Of a stretch of 64,000 nucleotides of DNA, positions 1-8,278 are shown piece after piece. The notes below the pieces were generated by a model, which was not told the origin of the DNA, did no database searches, and saw only the letters and a program-made list of their open reading frames with translations. The stretch lies in assembly GCA_964549615.1 (NCBI GenBank), contig CAZJVP010000048.1:5785-69784 (forward strand), read 5' to 3'. The stretch is from CAYVLA01 sp964549615 [NCBI: uncultured Thermococci archaeon]. Its GTDB lineage: Archaea > CAYQAE01 > CAYVLA01. Positions within the stretch are counted from its first letter, which is position 1. Each line of letters starts with the position of its first letter. The position numbers and the translations under genes are program-made.

Positions 1-1224
1 GACTACGTATTCTGCACAGTTCGCGTCGGTGGCCTTGAGGCATTCCAGCTCGACATCGATATCCCTCTCGAATACGGCGTTGACCAGTGCGTCGGCGACA
101 CGTTGTGCGTCGGCGGGATCACGTACGCCCAGCGTTCGATCCCCGCGCTATTGGAATTCTGCCAGGATATCCGGGAGGTCGCGGCTCCCGATTGCCTCCT
201 CATGAACTACGCAAACCCCATGGCGATGAACACCTGGGCATGCGTGAAGTACGGCCGGGTACGGACGGTGGGGCTCTGCCACGGGATCCAGGGCGGCATA
301 CGACAGATCGCAGACGTGCTCCATGTCCCTGCAAAGGAACTGGATGTCATCTGCGCCGGAATCAACCATCAGGCATGGTTCATCTCTGTGAAGCACGAGG
401 GCAAGGAGCTCACCGGAAGGCTTCTCCCAGCGTTCGAGCGACACCCCGTGTACCGGAGGACCGAGAAGGTGCGCATAGATATGCTCCGCCGGTTCGGCTA
501 CTATACCACCGAGAGCAACGGCCATGTCTCGGAGTACGTTCCCTGGTACAGGAAGCGGCCACGGGAGATCCGCAAGTGGATCGACCTGAGCTCCTGGATC
601 AACGGGGAAACGGGAGGGTTCCTGCGCGTCTGCATCGAGTCGCGGAACTGGTTTGAGACGGACTTCCCGAAATGGCTTAAGGCCGATCCGCCGAGGTACA
701 GCCCCGAGAAACGGTCAAGCGAACACGGATCCTACATCATCGAGGCACTGGAGACCGGGCGCACATATCGCGGCTACTTCAACGTGCTCAACAGGGGAAT
801 AATCACCAACCTCCCCGACGACTGTATCGTCGAGGCCCCAGGTTACGTTGACCGGAATGGAATCAACATGCCGATCGTCGGGGATCTGCCACTTGCGTGC
901 GCCGCGACCTGCAACGCGAGCGTCCAGGTGCAGAGGATGGCGGTCGAGGCCGCGGTGCACGGGGATGTCACCCTGCTCAAACAGGCTGCCCTGCATGATC
1001 CGCTTACGGCCGCGGTGTGCAACCCGCCCGAGATATGGCAGATGATCGACCGAATGCTCGTTGCCCAGGCCAAGTGGCTGCCCCAATACGGAAAGGAGAT
1101 CCCGAAGGCCAGGCGGAGGCTGGCCTCCCAGAAGAACCTCGGCACGAGATCCAACCGGGGAGCCGCCCGACTCAAGATAAGGACCGTTGACCAGATGAGG
1201 CGCAGCGCGAAGGCGCGCAGATAG
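1..1224 (+). CDS. GH4 family glycosidase, 3' part (5' end outside window)
   Basis: The frame is open from base 1, so the N-terminal Rossmann part is missing. The fragment has 407 residues. It contains the GH4 landmarks: a segment reading ATGENGVDQ-like (here IPLEYGVDQCVGDT), NYANPM at about residue 70, and the metal-site motif CHGI near fragment residue 93, followed by CAGINHQAW. Known GH4 enzymes use NAD and Mn and cleave alpha or beta glycosides by a redox-elimination route. The C-H-x-x tetrapeptide varies with substrate class; CHGI is neither the CHSV of alpha-galactosidases nor the CHEV of alpha-glucosidases, so an alpha-uronidase-like specificity is possible but is inference. It ends in a basic tail. 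The next gene, a Gfo/Idh/MocA oxidoreductase on the same strand, fits sugar catabolism. Confidence 0.9.
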   Translation, partial: DYVFCTVRVGGLEAFQLDIDIPLEYGVDQCVGDTLCVGGITYAQRSIPALLEFCQDIREVAAPDCLLMNYANPMAMNTWACVKYGRVRTVGLCHGIQGGIRQIADVLHVPAKELDVICAGINHQAWFISVKHEGKELTGRLLPAFERHPVYRRTEKVRIDMLRRFGYYTTESNGHVSEYVPWYRKRPREIRKWIDLSSWINGETGGFLRVCIESRNWFETDFPKWLKADPPRYSPEKRSSEHGSYIIEALETGRTYRGYFNVLNRGIITNLPDDCIVEAPGYVDRNGINMPIVGDLPLACAATCNASVQVQRMAVEAAVHGDVTLLKQAALHDPLTAAVCNPPEIWQMIDRMLVAQAKWLPQYGKEIPKARRRLASQKNLGTRSNRGAARLKIRTVDQMRRSAKARR

Positions 1225-1457
1225 GGGGGCATCGGCCCTCAGCCATCACTCAGGCCATCCATCCAAGGACGAAGCGCTCCTGCCGAGCGACTTCAAGCAA
1301 AGACCGGACGAATTATCAAGGAAGCCGGAGGGGTCTTGGCTTCAGTTTGACTTGTGGGCATCCTGTCCAAGCTGCGAGGCCGGGTGCTAGCCTTTGCTTG
1401 GACTGGTCCCCACGCCGATCAGCAAGACATAAGAGGCGCATCGCCGGGCGCTACCAC

Positions 1458-2492
1458 ATGCCAGACTCTTCGAAGGCCAGGAGGGTCAAGGTGGGCGTGA
1501 TCGGCGTTGGAGCCATCGGCAGGCACCATGCCCAGGCATACAGGAACGCACCGGAGGCCGAGTTGGTCGCGATAGCGGACATCGATGAGGGCAGGGCCCG
1601 TGCTGCGGCAACCGAGCTCGGCGTGCCCAACGTCTTCACCGACTACAGGAAGATGCTCAAGATGCCCGGCTTGGAGGCAGTGAGCGTCTGCCTGCCCAAC
1701 GTCTTGCATGCCCCAGCATCGATCGCTGCTCTGGAAGCCGGCAAACACGTGTTGTGCGAGAAGCCCCTCGCCACCGATGTCGCGAGCGCGCAGAGGATGG
1801 TGAGAGCTTCCAGGAAGAGCGGGAAGCGGCTGGCGATGTCGCTCAACCTGCGCCATACCGGAAGCGCCCAGATGCTCAAGAAGGCCGCTGAATCGGGGCT
1901 GCTCGGCCGCATCTATCACGGGAAGGGCGGGATGCTGAGGAATAATGCCATACCGAAGGGCTGGTTCCACCGAAAAGAGTTCGCGGGTGGCGGGCCGCTG
2001 CTCGACCTCGGCTCCCACATACTGGACGTAACATGGTGGGTTATGGGCAAGCCGAGGCCGGTCTCGGCTTACGGCGCCACTTACGCCGAGTTCGGCCCTA
2101 GGGGATTGGGGAAGGGAGACTGGGGGGTTGGCTACGAGGAGGGCCCCTTCGACGTGGAGGACCTCGCCTTGGGGCTTGTGCGGTTCGAGGGCGGGGAGAC
2201 GGCCTTCGTGGAGGTAAGCTGGGCTGTGAACGCCAAGCCGATCACCTACAGTTACGTCTGCGGAACGGAGGGCGGCGCGTCGCTTTACCCAACCTTCGAA
2301 ACGTTCAGGACGGACGGCACGCCCCTGACCATGGAACCGCTACAAGATTCGAACCCGCCGGTAAGATTCATCCAAGACCTGCTTGCGGACAGGCCACCCG
2401 TCGGGCCGGCCGAGGAGGGAGTCGTCGTGATGAAGATGCTCGAGGGCATCTACAACTCGGCGGAGACGGGTCGCGAGGTCCGGATACGCTAG
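1458..2492 (+). CDS. Gfo/Idh/MocA family NAD(P)-dependent oxidoreductase
   Basis: 344 residues. The N-terminal Rossmann fold shows GVIGVGAIGRHHAQAY at about residues 12-27, the family motif CEKPLA near residue 97, and the catalytic region GGGPLLDLGSHILD near 178-191, with the Asp/His pair typical of the family. The frame is open upstream to 1347, but the upstream residues look non-coding and the family begins just before the Rossmann strand, so the ATG at 1458 is preferred. These enzymes oxidise or reduce sugars and inositols with NAD(P). It lies 233 bases after the GH4 gene on the same strand, so a role in the same sugar pathway is likely; the exact substrate cannot be read. Confidence 0.9.
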   Translation: MPDSSKARRVKVGVIGVGAIGRHHAQAYRNAPEAELVAIADIDEGRARAAATELGVPNVFTDYRKMLKMPGLEAVSVCLPNVLHAPASIAALEAGKHVLCEKPLATDVASAQRMVRASRKSGKRLAMSLNLRHTGSAQMLKKAAESGLLGRIYHGKGGMLRNNAIPKGWFHRKEFAGGGPLLDLGSHILDVTWWVMGKPRPVSAYGATYAEFGPRGLGKGDWGVGYEEGPFDVEDLALGLVRFEGGETAFVEVSWAVNAKPITYSYVCGTEGGASLYPTFETFRTDGTPLTMEPLQDSNPPVRFIQDLLADRPPVGPAEEGVVVMKMLEGIYNSAETGREVRIR

Positions 2493-2684
2493 CTTAGCCT
2501 TGTGAGTCGGTTGCCCGGAAGTCACGGGCGTGACATCTCGGATAGGCGTGCATGTCCGCCCCTTAACGGCCATCTTGTGGTGAGTTGCAATGAGGTTCTT
2601 TCCTAAGGAAGGGCCCATGGGCGAAGTGACTGTGGGTTGCCTGAGGGGGGCACATGGGTCCCGGGGGAACATTTTTCACTTACG

Positions 2685-2698
2685 GGTTACGCGTAACC
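2685..2698. promoter_or_regulatory. 14-bp perfect palindrome, candidate operator of the RHH gene
   Basis: GGTTACGCGTAACC reads the same on both strands and lies 8 bases before the ATG at 2707. The downstream gene encodes a ribbon-helix-helix-like domain, a class that binds short palindromes as dimers, so autoregulation is a reasonable inference. No other function is visible. Confidence 0.5.
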
Positions 2699-2706
2699 GC
2701 GATACA

Positions 2707-3237
2707 ATGCCTGCAGGAAAGCGCATAGGAAAGAAAATGCCTCACAGAGAGTTGGAGGAGTGGCGAAATCGCTGCATGGAGGCCATGAAGCTGTGGGTGG
2801 AGAAGAGTAAGGAGGCCCTGAGGTGCGGGGAGGACGAGATACCCCCGATACCAGCGCTGCCCCCACTTCCTCCGCTTCAGCATGGCCCGCCAGGTTTCGG
2901 CGGAAACCGTGAGCATGTTCCCCCCTTCTTCGGCCCGCCGCGGTCCAACGTGGTGGCCTCCAGGATAGACGACGAGGGACTCAAAGTCGTGGACATGCTC
3001 GTCGAGGCCGGCCTCTTCGATACCCGGTCAGAAGCTGTGGCTTATCTGGTGGCCGAAGGCATCAAGGCTCGCAAGGACGTCATCGACCAAGTCTCGGCGG
3101 CGCTCGGAGAGATCCGCGAGATAGCCAAACGAAGAGAGGAGAGGATCGCCAAGCTCAGGGAGCAGATAGGCATCGCCCGCCCGGAGGCCCCCGGCGAAAC
3201 CCCATACACCAAGGACCAGCCCCCGTCGCTGCGCTAA
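2707..3237 (+). CDS. ribbon-helix-helix domain protein, putative regulator
   Basis: 176 residues from the ATG at 2707; a second ATG at 2737, preceded by AGGAAAG, is an alternative start. Residues about 81-123 have the pattern of a ribbon-helix-helix domain: a short strand (VVASRID), a helix (EGLKVVDMLVEAG) and a second helix after the turn FDTRSEAVAYLV. The region before it is proline rich (PPIPALPPLPPLQ), and the C-terminal 45 residues are a charged helix that could be coiled coil. A perfect palindrome sits just upstream. It precedes the ABC-exporter and Lon-like protease genes on the same strand by about 220 bases and may control itself or them. No specific family name can be given. Confidence 0.75.
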   Translation: MPAGKRIGKKMPHRELEEWRNRCMEAMKLWVEKSKEALRCGEDEIPPIPALPPLPPLQHGPPGFGGNREHVPPFFGPPRSNVVASRIDDEGLKVVDMLVEAGLFDTRSEAVAYLVAEGIKARKDVIDQVSAALGEIREIAKRREERIAKLREQIGIARPEAPGETPYTKDQPPSLR

Positions 3238-3454
3238 GGCGCGAGCTCAGCCCCAAATTCCGCCTGCCACAGACTCCCATCTGCGTCGATTGGGTGAGGA
3301 AAGCACGGAGGAAGGGGTGACGTTCCTGGACAAGCACAGAAGTGGAGGAGCCGCATCGTGGTTCCAGAGCGTTCCAGCGAACACTTAAGGGCCGTCTCAC
3401 GCTTAGCAAGGAGGCTGTGAAGCGCAAGGCGCAAGTCTACTCGGAGGAGACGTT

Positions 3455-4825
3455 GTGAGCGTTCCCAAGAGGTCTCTGGCAAACATTTGGAGAAGGAAGG
3501 TAAGGACAGCCTTGATCGTATTGGCACTCGGTTTCTCCGTTTCCATTGCGATCTCGGTTCCTGCCGCCTTGAAGGCGCAGGGCAACTTGACGGAGGCAAT
3601 AGTCCGGACCCAAAGGGTGGGATACACAGCCATGATCAACCTTACGGCGACCGAGATCCTAGTTGGGCCGCCCACGCCCACCTTCGAGATGGGAGCAGGC
3701 GGCATGCGGATGCGCCAGATGCTCGGCTTCGGAGGCCAAGGGTCCCTCAACCAGACCATAACGGATGAGATCGGATCGATGGCCGGCGTTGAGTTGACGG
3801 TGCCCATCCTGCAGAGGATGGTATCCCTTCCTTCGCAAGAGACCTCGACCCAGACGGGGTTCAGGATGAGAAACTTCCTTCAGGTCATTGGAGTCGGGAC
3901 GAACGCCTTCCTCGTCAAGGAGCGTGCCCTTCTGCCGAGAACGACGCTGGAAGGTCGAACCCTCACCCAGGAGGATGCAGGATGTATCATGATCGGGTCC
4001 AACCTCCGGGACCTACTCGGGGTAGGCGTGGGAGACACGATGCAGCTTGGCGACAAGACCTTTCAGATCATCGGCGTCTTTGACTCGGGCACAACATCCA
4101 CAACGACCGAGGGGGGGCGGCGCTTTGCGCCCAGCTACGCCTACATGCTGCTCTCGGACGCCCAGGATCTGTTCGGCATGAACGGGCAGGTCACTTCGGT
4201 GAGGGTCTACGTTGAGAGCGTCGACCTGGTGCAGAGCGTGGTTGACCAGATAGCCAATACGTACGGAGAGAACGTCACCGTCACGACCCAGGAAAGCCTG
4301 CTGCAGAACCTCCCGCAGGTATACAGAAACGTTGAGGACACGGTCAGCGAGCAGCTCAACCAGGCCCGAAGCATGGCCACCCAGGAGGTTGCGATCTCAC
4401 TGATCGTCGGAGGCGTCATAGTGTTCTCGACGATGTTCTACACGGTCCGGGAAAGGACCAAGGAGATAGGGATACTCAAGGCACTGGGCTTCAGGGACCG
4501 AGACGTGATGAGCCAGTTCATGCTTGAGGGCGTCGTCATAAGCCTCGTGGGCGGGCTTGCAGGGGTGGCGATCGCGGCAGTGGGGGCTCCCGCGCTGGCC
4601 AATCTCTTGCTTCGCCCGATCTCGGTTACGGGGCAGGGAGGGGCGGGCGGCGGCTTCTTCCCGGGCCAGATAAGCGTGGAGCAGATCCAGCTGAGCGCCC
4701 CACTGGATGTGGGGCTGGCGCTGGTCGGCATCGGGATTGCGGTCGTCCTAGGAGTCGTGGGGAGCTTCTACCCCGCCCTCCACGCCTCTAGGCAGAACCC
4801 GGTGGAGGCGTTAAGACATGAGTAG
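3455..4825 (+). CDS. ABC transporter permease, MacB/FtsX type
   Basis: 456 residues with the MacB/FtsX layout: one N-terminal membrane helix (about 16-36), a large outside domain, then three membrane helices (about 314-336, 355-385, 417-441) and the short C-terminal end NPVEALRHE typical of these permeases. The GTG start is fixed by the Shine-Dalgarno GGAGGAGA at 3443-3450. MacB-type systems work mechanically on peptides or lipids at the outer face and do not carry substrate through a channel. The ATPase gene overlaps its 3' end by 8 bases, so the two are translated together. Substrate unknown. Confidence 0.93.
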   Translation: MSVPKRSLANIWRRKVRTALIVLALGFSVSIAISVPAALKAQGNLTEAIVRTQRVGYTAMINLTATEILVGPPTPTFEMGAGGMRMRQMLGFGGQGSLNQTITDEIGSMAGVELTVPILQRMVSLPSQETSTQTGFRMRNFLQVIGVGTNAFLVKERALLPRTTLEGRTLTQEDAGCIMIGSNLRDLLGVGVGDTMQLGDKTFQIIGVFDSGTTSTTTEGGRRFAPSYAYMLLSDAQDLFGMNGQVTSVRVYVESVDLVQSVVDQIANTYGENVTVTTQESLLQNLPQVYRNVEDTVSEQLNQARSMATQEVAISLIVGGVIVFSTMFYTVRERTKEIGILKALGFRDRDVMSQFMLEGVVISLVGGLAGVAIAAVGAPALANLLLRPISVTGQGGAGGGFFPGQISVEQIQLSAPLDVGLALVGIGIAVVLGVVGSFYPALHASRQNPVEALRHE

Positions 4826-5684
4826 CGCGATTGCTCCTGAAGGCACCGACAACTTGACGCTGCCCAGCGCCGATGTCGGCGCGAGGGGCACGGGCTTCAA
4901 CGTCCTCGTCATGCAGGGCGTCACGAAGGTCTACAACAGTGGACCAAATCGGGTGGAAGCACTCAAAGGAATCGACCTCACCGTCGCGCAGGGGACCATG
5001 GTTTCCATTATGGGGTCCTCGGGCTGTGGCAAGACAACGCTGCTCAACATCGCGGGTTGCCTGGACACGCCCACATCTGGGAGGGTCATCCTTGACGGGA
5101 TCGACCTGGCAACGGTTCCCAGGCGCGACCTACCTACGATAAGGGCCCGCAAGGTCGGCTTCATCTTCCAGACCTTCAACCTCATGCCCATGCTGACGGT
5201 GCTAGAGAACGTTGAGCTTGCGATGGAGCGGGGGACGCTGCCCAAGAACGAGAGAAGGCAAAGGGCCATCCAGCTGCTCGAACAGGTGGGGCTGAGCGAA
5301 AGGGTCAACCACCGTCCCAACCAGCTCAGCTCCGGCGAACAGCAGAGAGTCGCCATAGCAAGGGCGCTAGCAAACAACCCCTCTCTGATACTGGCAGATG
5401 AACCTACGGGGAACCTCGATAGCAAGACCGGGCTGGGGATAATCAAGATCCTAAGGGGCCTCTGCGCCGACTCGGGGGCTACCATCCTTCTCGTCACGCA
5501 CGACAGGACGATGGGTTCGCTGGGTGACAGGATGCTGTTCCTGCGAGACGGCAGGCTGCTGAAGGAGGAGAAGAAGGGAACGCTTGCTCCCGAGAGGGGC
5601 GAGAAGCCCCGCTGTCCAAGCTGCGGTAGGGAGATAGCAGCCGACTTTGTGGTCTGTCCGTACTGCGGCGCGAAGTTAGCATGA
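4818..5684 (+). CDS. ABC transporter ATPase, LolD/MacB type, with C-terminal zinc ribbon
   Basis: 288 residues. Walker A GSSGCGKTT at about residue 65, signature LSSGEQQRV at about 169, Walker B ILADEPTGNLD at about 192-202, then the H-loop LLVTHD. This pairs with the FtsX-type permease just upstream, which it overlaps. Unusual for the family, the last 25 residues form a treble-cysteine zinc ribbon with two CPxC knuckles (CPSC near 266 and CPYC near 281). Such a ribbon is common at the ends of archaeal proteins of unrelated function and may be a docking element. ATP hydrolysis drives the partner permease at the cytoplasmic face. Confidence 0.95.
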   Translation: MSSAIAPEGTDNLTLPSADVGARGTGFNVLVMQGVTKVYNSGPNRVEALKGIDLTVAQGTMVSIMGSSGCGKTTLLNIAGCLDTPTSGRVILDGIDLATVPRRDLPTIRARKVGFIFQTFNLMPMLTVLENVELAMERGTLPKNERRQRAIQLLEQVGLSERVNHRPNQLSSGEQQRVAIARALANNPSLILADEPTGNLDSKTGLGIIKILRGLCADSGATILLVTHDRTMGSLGDRMLFLRDGRLLKEEKKGTLAPERGEKPRCPSCGREIAADFVVCPYCGAKLA

Positions 5685-5706
5685 GATCTCGGGAAGGTGT
5701 GAAATC

Positions 5707-6732
5707 ATGAGTACAGCCCCAGAAGAGCCGCTCGTTCCAGCCGGCGGAATCCCAAGCACGCCCCAAAGTCCTCCGGGCGCCGGGATGGGGAAGAGAAGAC
5801 GGGAGAACGCCCTTGCCGGTGTCGTCGTCGTCGCGCTCCTTCTGTCCGCCACGATGGGCGTGGCGCTTTACCAGGTACACAACAAGCTGAAATACGAGAC
5901 CGAACAGACGGTGAATCTCTCCCAGCAGTTGGCCGATGTGGAGGCGTCCCTTGCCAAGCAGGTGGACCAGAGCAATAGGTATGCAGCGCTGCTAGAGCAG
6001 TACCAACAGATAGTCCGCAGCTACCAAGAGAGGATTGCCGAGGCGAACCTCAGCATCAACATCACGACGCCGCTCATCAACCTCACGGCACCGACACATC
6101 TCTTGCTGAGCGAGGCCTCCTTGATCGCCCCGGCCGTAAGAACGGTCGGGTCCTTCCAGGTGAGCTACGAAGGTGTCGCGACAACGCTCAGCTTGGAAAT
6201 CATTTCTGGCAAGGGCAGGGTCCTTGTAAGCACGAAGCCGCTCATGGGCGAGGTGTTTCAGGACACTGCGGTCTTGGCCAAGGAGACGGCGGAGCGCCTG
6301 ACCGGCAAGAGCCTGGCCAACTGCGACCTCATCTTCTCGATAGAGGCGCCGGCAGAGATACCCGCCGTTGACGGCCCGAGTGCAGGCGCGGCGATGTGCC
6401 TGCTGGTGATGTCCCTGATCCAGGGCAAACAGCTCGCGCCTAATGTGGCCGTGACGGGGACGATCAAATCCGACGGGACGATCGGCGAGATCGGCGGCGT
6501 GTTGGAGAAGGCCAAAGCAGCCAAGGAGGCCGGCGCGAAGATCCTCCTGGTGTCCAAAGAGAACTCGCGCATGACGATCTACAAAGAAACGACGGTCACG
6601 AGAGGACGGTGGACGTATCGCGTCAGCGTGCCCGTCCAAGTCTCGACAGAAGAGTACATCGAGGAAAATGTGGGGATAGATGTCGAGCTCGTGAGTAACG
6701 TGCAAGAGCTGCTTCGCCTCGCCGCCGCATAG
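5707..6732 (+). CDS. membrane-anchored Lon-like (S16) serine protease
   Basis: 341 residues. A proline-rich cytoplasmic start is followed by one membrane helix (about 35-56), a coiled-coil stretch (about 57-108) and a Lon-type protease domain (about 130-340). The catalytic serine is Ser225 in VDGPSAGAAM and the lysine is Lys268 in GEIGGVLEKAKAA; the 43-residue spacing equals that of the Ser-Lys dyad of bacterial Lon. There is no AAA domain, so it is not LonB itself but resembles the archaeal Lon-like proteases of the COG1750 type. With the N-terminal helix leading out, the protease domain is probably extracellular. It begins 22 bases after the ABC ATPase gene, which suggests one operon and a shared envelope-protein quality or processing role; that role is inference. 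Confidence 0.9.
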   Translation: MSTAPEEPLVPAGGIPSTPQSPPGAGMGKRRRENALAGVVVVALLLSATMGVALYQVHNKLKYETEQTVNLSQQLADVEASLAKQVDQSNRYAALLEQYQQIVRSYQERIAEANLSINITTPLINLTAPTHLLLSEASLIAPAVRTVGSFQVSYEGVATTLSLEIISGKGRVLVSTKPLMGEVFQDTAVLAKETAERLTGKSLANCDLIFSIEAPAEIPAVDGPSAGAAMCLLVMSLIQGKQLAPNVAVTGTIKSDGTIGEIGGVLEKAKAAKEAGAKILLVSKENSRMTIYKETTVTRGRWTYRVSVPVQVSTEEYIEENVGIDVELVSNVQELLRLAAA

Positions 6733-6755
6733 CCCAAGAATAGGCAAGAGCAACC

Positions 6756-7190
6756 GTGCCGGAAAGCCATCCACGACTGGTGGCCGTACGAATGGGAAGG
6801 GGTAGCGAAACCGAAGAGGACTGCGTGCGACTCAAGGTGGGTTCGCGAAGATTGGAGGTGCGTAGAGCCCCCTCTTTCCCCGGCTCCGGCTTCGTCGGCT
6901 TTGCCGAGCTGTACCTCGACGGGAGGTACGAAGGCTATCTGGCCATACCGAAGGAGGGCGGGCCTAATGTGGTGATCTACGGGAGATCCCAACTCCCTAG
7001 AGCAAGAGCTCCTCTGGGTGAGGCTGCCGGAGATAAGGAGATCTCCCCCGCCCTCGAACGGGTGCAACCGACGGTCTCGGCGCCCGGTGCTGGGTCCCTG
7101 CCCATGCCACGGCACAGGGTCGTGGAAAGCGTGAAACGGATGCTGAGACGCCGGCGGTGGTTGCCGCGTCGACGACAAGGAGAGCCTTGA
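6756..7190 (+). CDS. hypothetical protein (weak)
   Basis: A 144-codon frame from a GTG, or shorter from the ATG at 6792, 23 bases after the Lon-like gene. The middle part (GFAELYLDGRYEGYLAIP) looks protein-like, and the last 30 residues are arginine rich, which may be chance in GC-rich DNA. No family is recognised. It could be the last gene of the exporter-protease operon or a spurious frame. Confidence 0.35.
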   Translation: MPESHPRLVAVRMGRGSETEEDCVRLKVGSRRLEVRRAPSFPGSGFVGFAELYLDGRYEGYLAIPKEGGPNVVIYGRSQLPRARAPLGEAAGDKEISPALERVQPTVSAPGAGSLPMPRHRVVESVKRMLRRRRWLPRRRQGEP

Positions 7191-7494
7191 GCATCAGCAT
7201 ATCGAGATGATGCACGCCCAATCGAGGGGTGTCCCGTGCGTCTTTTGCCCGTCAGACTGGGGGAGATCCCCCGTACAGGGAAATGCTGTGGAGATCTACG
7301 AATCCGATCGGTTTCCGCGCGGAGCATCTTTCCAGGCCAGATATGAGACTTCAAAAAAGCGGCAGGTCTTTGTGTTCGGGCAACATGACCGAGCCTGTCT
7401 GGGACCACACACCGTGACATGCTTTTCTGGTCAAGGACCACGATGGCTGGCTACCGACCATTTGCTTCTGGCGAAGCGTTAGAGGAACTTGAAG
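7191..7494. other. no gene seen
   Basis: I see no convincing reading frame, tRNA or repeat here. It lies between a weak frame and the terminator of the minus-strand gene. Confidence 0.5.
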
Positions 7495-7565
7495 AAAAAA
7501 AGGCCCCGCCCTCCGACCGCCCTCTCCGGGTTTTCCACGGGGGTCTACGCGCAGCCGGGCGGGGC
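7495..7565 (-). terminator. stem and T-run terminator of the small secreted protein gene
   Basis: On the minus strand, GCCCCGCCC (7557-7565) can pair with GGGCGGGGC (7503-7511), and this is followed directly by seven T residues (7495-7501). Archaeal transcription ends at T-runs, so this is a plausible end for the gene at 7579-8040. Confidence 0.6.
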
Positions 7566-7578
7566 GCCATATTGCCCA

Positions 7579-8040
7579 TCAGGGCTCCTCGGCCGAAGGC
7601 TCCTCTGGCGGTACTTCGCCCGCCCACCGGCCGCAGCATCCCCAGCGCATGCGCGGGCCTCCGAAGGGCCTACACGGCATGCAGGGCATCCCTGAGCTCT
7701 GCCTAAGGGCTTCCATCTTGGGCCCAACTATCTCGCGTATCTGGTCCATCTTGTCCTTCAACTGCTGGCGAAGATCGTTGGCTTCCTGGGCGAGCTGCTT
7801 GACCGTCGCGGTCTCCTCCTCAGTGAGGTCGAGCTTGGTCGCCATTTCGTCTATCGCGTCGCTGTCGCCGAGATCGAAGCAGCGCATCCACCGGCCCAAT
7901 CTCCACCCGATCTGATTGCACGTCTGGTCAGTCGTCGCATCCGACCCGTCGCTGGTTGCGGCAAGAACCGCCAGCGGGACGATGGTCGCCAGGGCTGCCA
8001 TGCAGATAATGCCAACTCCGAGTTTTCCGGAAATCCTCAG
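7579..8040 (-). CDS. small secreted protein, probable CTG start
   Basis: 153 residues if it starts at the CTG at 8040. That start is chosen because a nine-base Shine-Dalgarno (GGAGGTGAT, 8046-8054) lies 5 bases upstream, and because the added residues give a complete signal peptide: RISGK followed by a hydrophobic stretch to AVLAA. The first ATG (8001) is 48 bases from the SD and would remove the charged start of the signal peptide. The mature part is helical and charged (EEETATVKQLAQEANDLRQQ), like the small exported CpxP/Spy-type helical proteins, and the end is rich in Cys, Met, Gly and Pro, which could bind metal. Function is unknown; the metal idea is inference. Confidence 0.75.
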   Translation of the reverse strand: MRISGKLGVGIICMAALATIVPLAVLAATSDGSDATTDQTCNQIGWRLGRWMRCFDLGDSDAIDEMATKLDLTEEETATVKQLAQEANDLRQQLKDKMDQIREIVGPKMEALRQSSGMPCMPCRPFGGPRMRWGCCGRWAGEVPPEEPSAEEP

Positions 8041-8045
8041 CGCTT

Positions 8046-8054
8046 ATCACCTCC
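8046..8054 (-). promoter_or_regulatory. Shine-Dalgarno that decides a CTG start
   Basis: GGAGGTGAT on the minus strand is the full complement of the conserved 16S rRNA 3' end. The spacing of 5 bases to CTG at 8040 is normal, and no ATG, GTG or TTG in the correct frame lies close to it. Confidence 0.7.
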
Positions 8055-8278
8055 GATCACTCCGGGATTGGAACTCTTGATCTGTGTTCGTCGATACGCT
8101 GCGGAACAAGCCGTTCCAGCGGTCTGGCCGGACGGATTCGGGCAGAGCGGGCGCGCGAACCGCCCAGTGGCATCGGATGAGATCCCCCAGTTCCTTCTCG
8201 TCGGCCTCGGATGCGGCAAATGCGCGGCATAAGCAGTTTTATCCCATGGATTCCCGCTGCGGGAGCGGAGGCCAATCC

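Noticed and set aside
7207-7706. Several overlapping frames of 60-95 codons
   Set aside because: Composition is what GC-rich DNA gives by chance, and they overlap the terminator and a supported gene.
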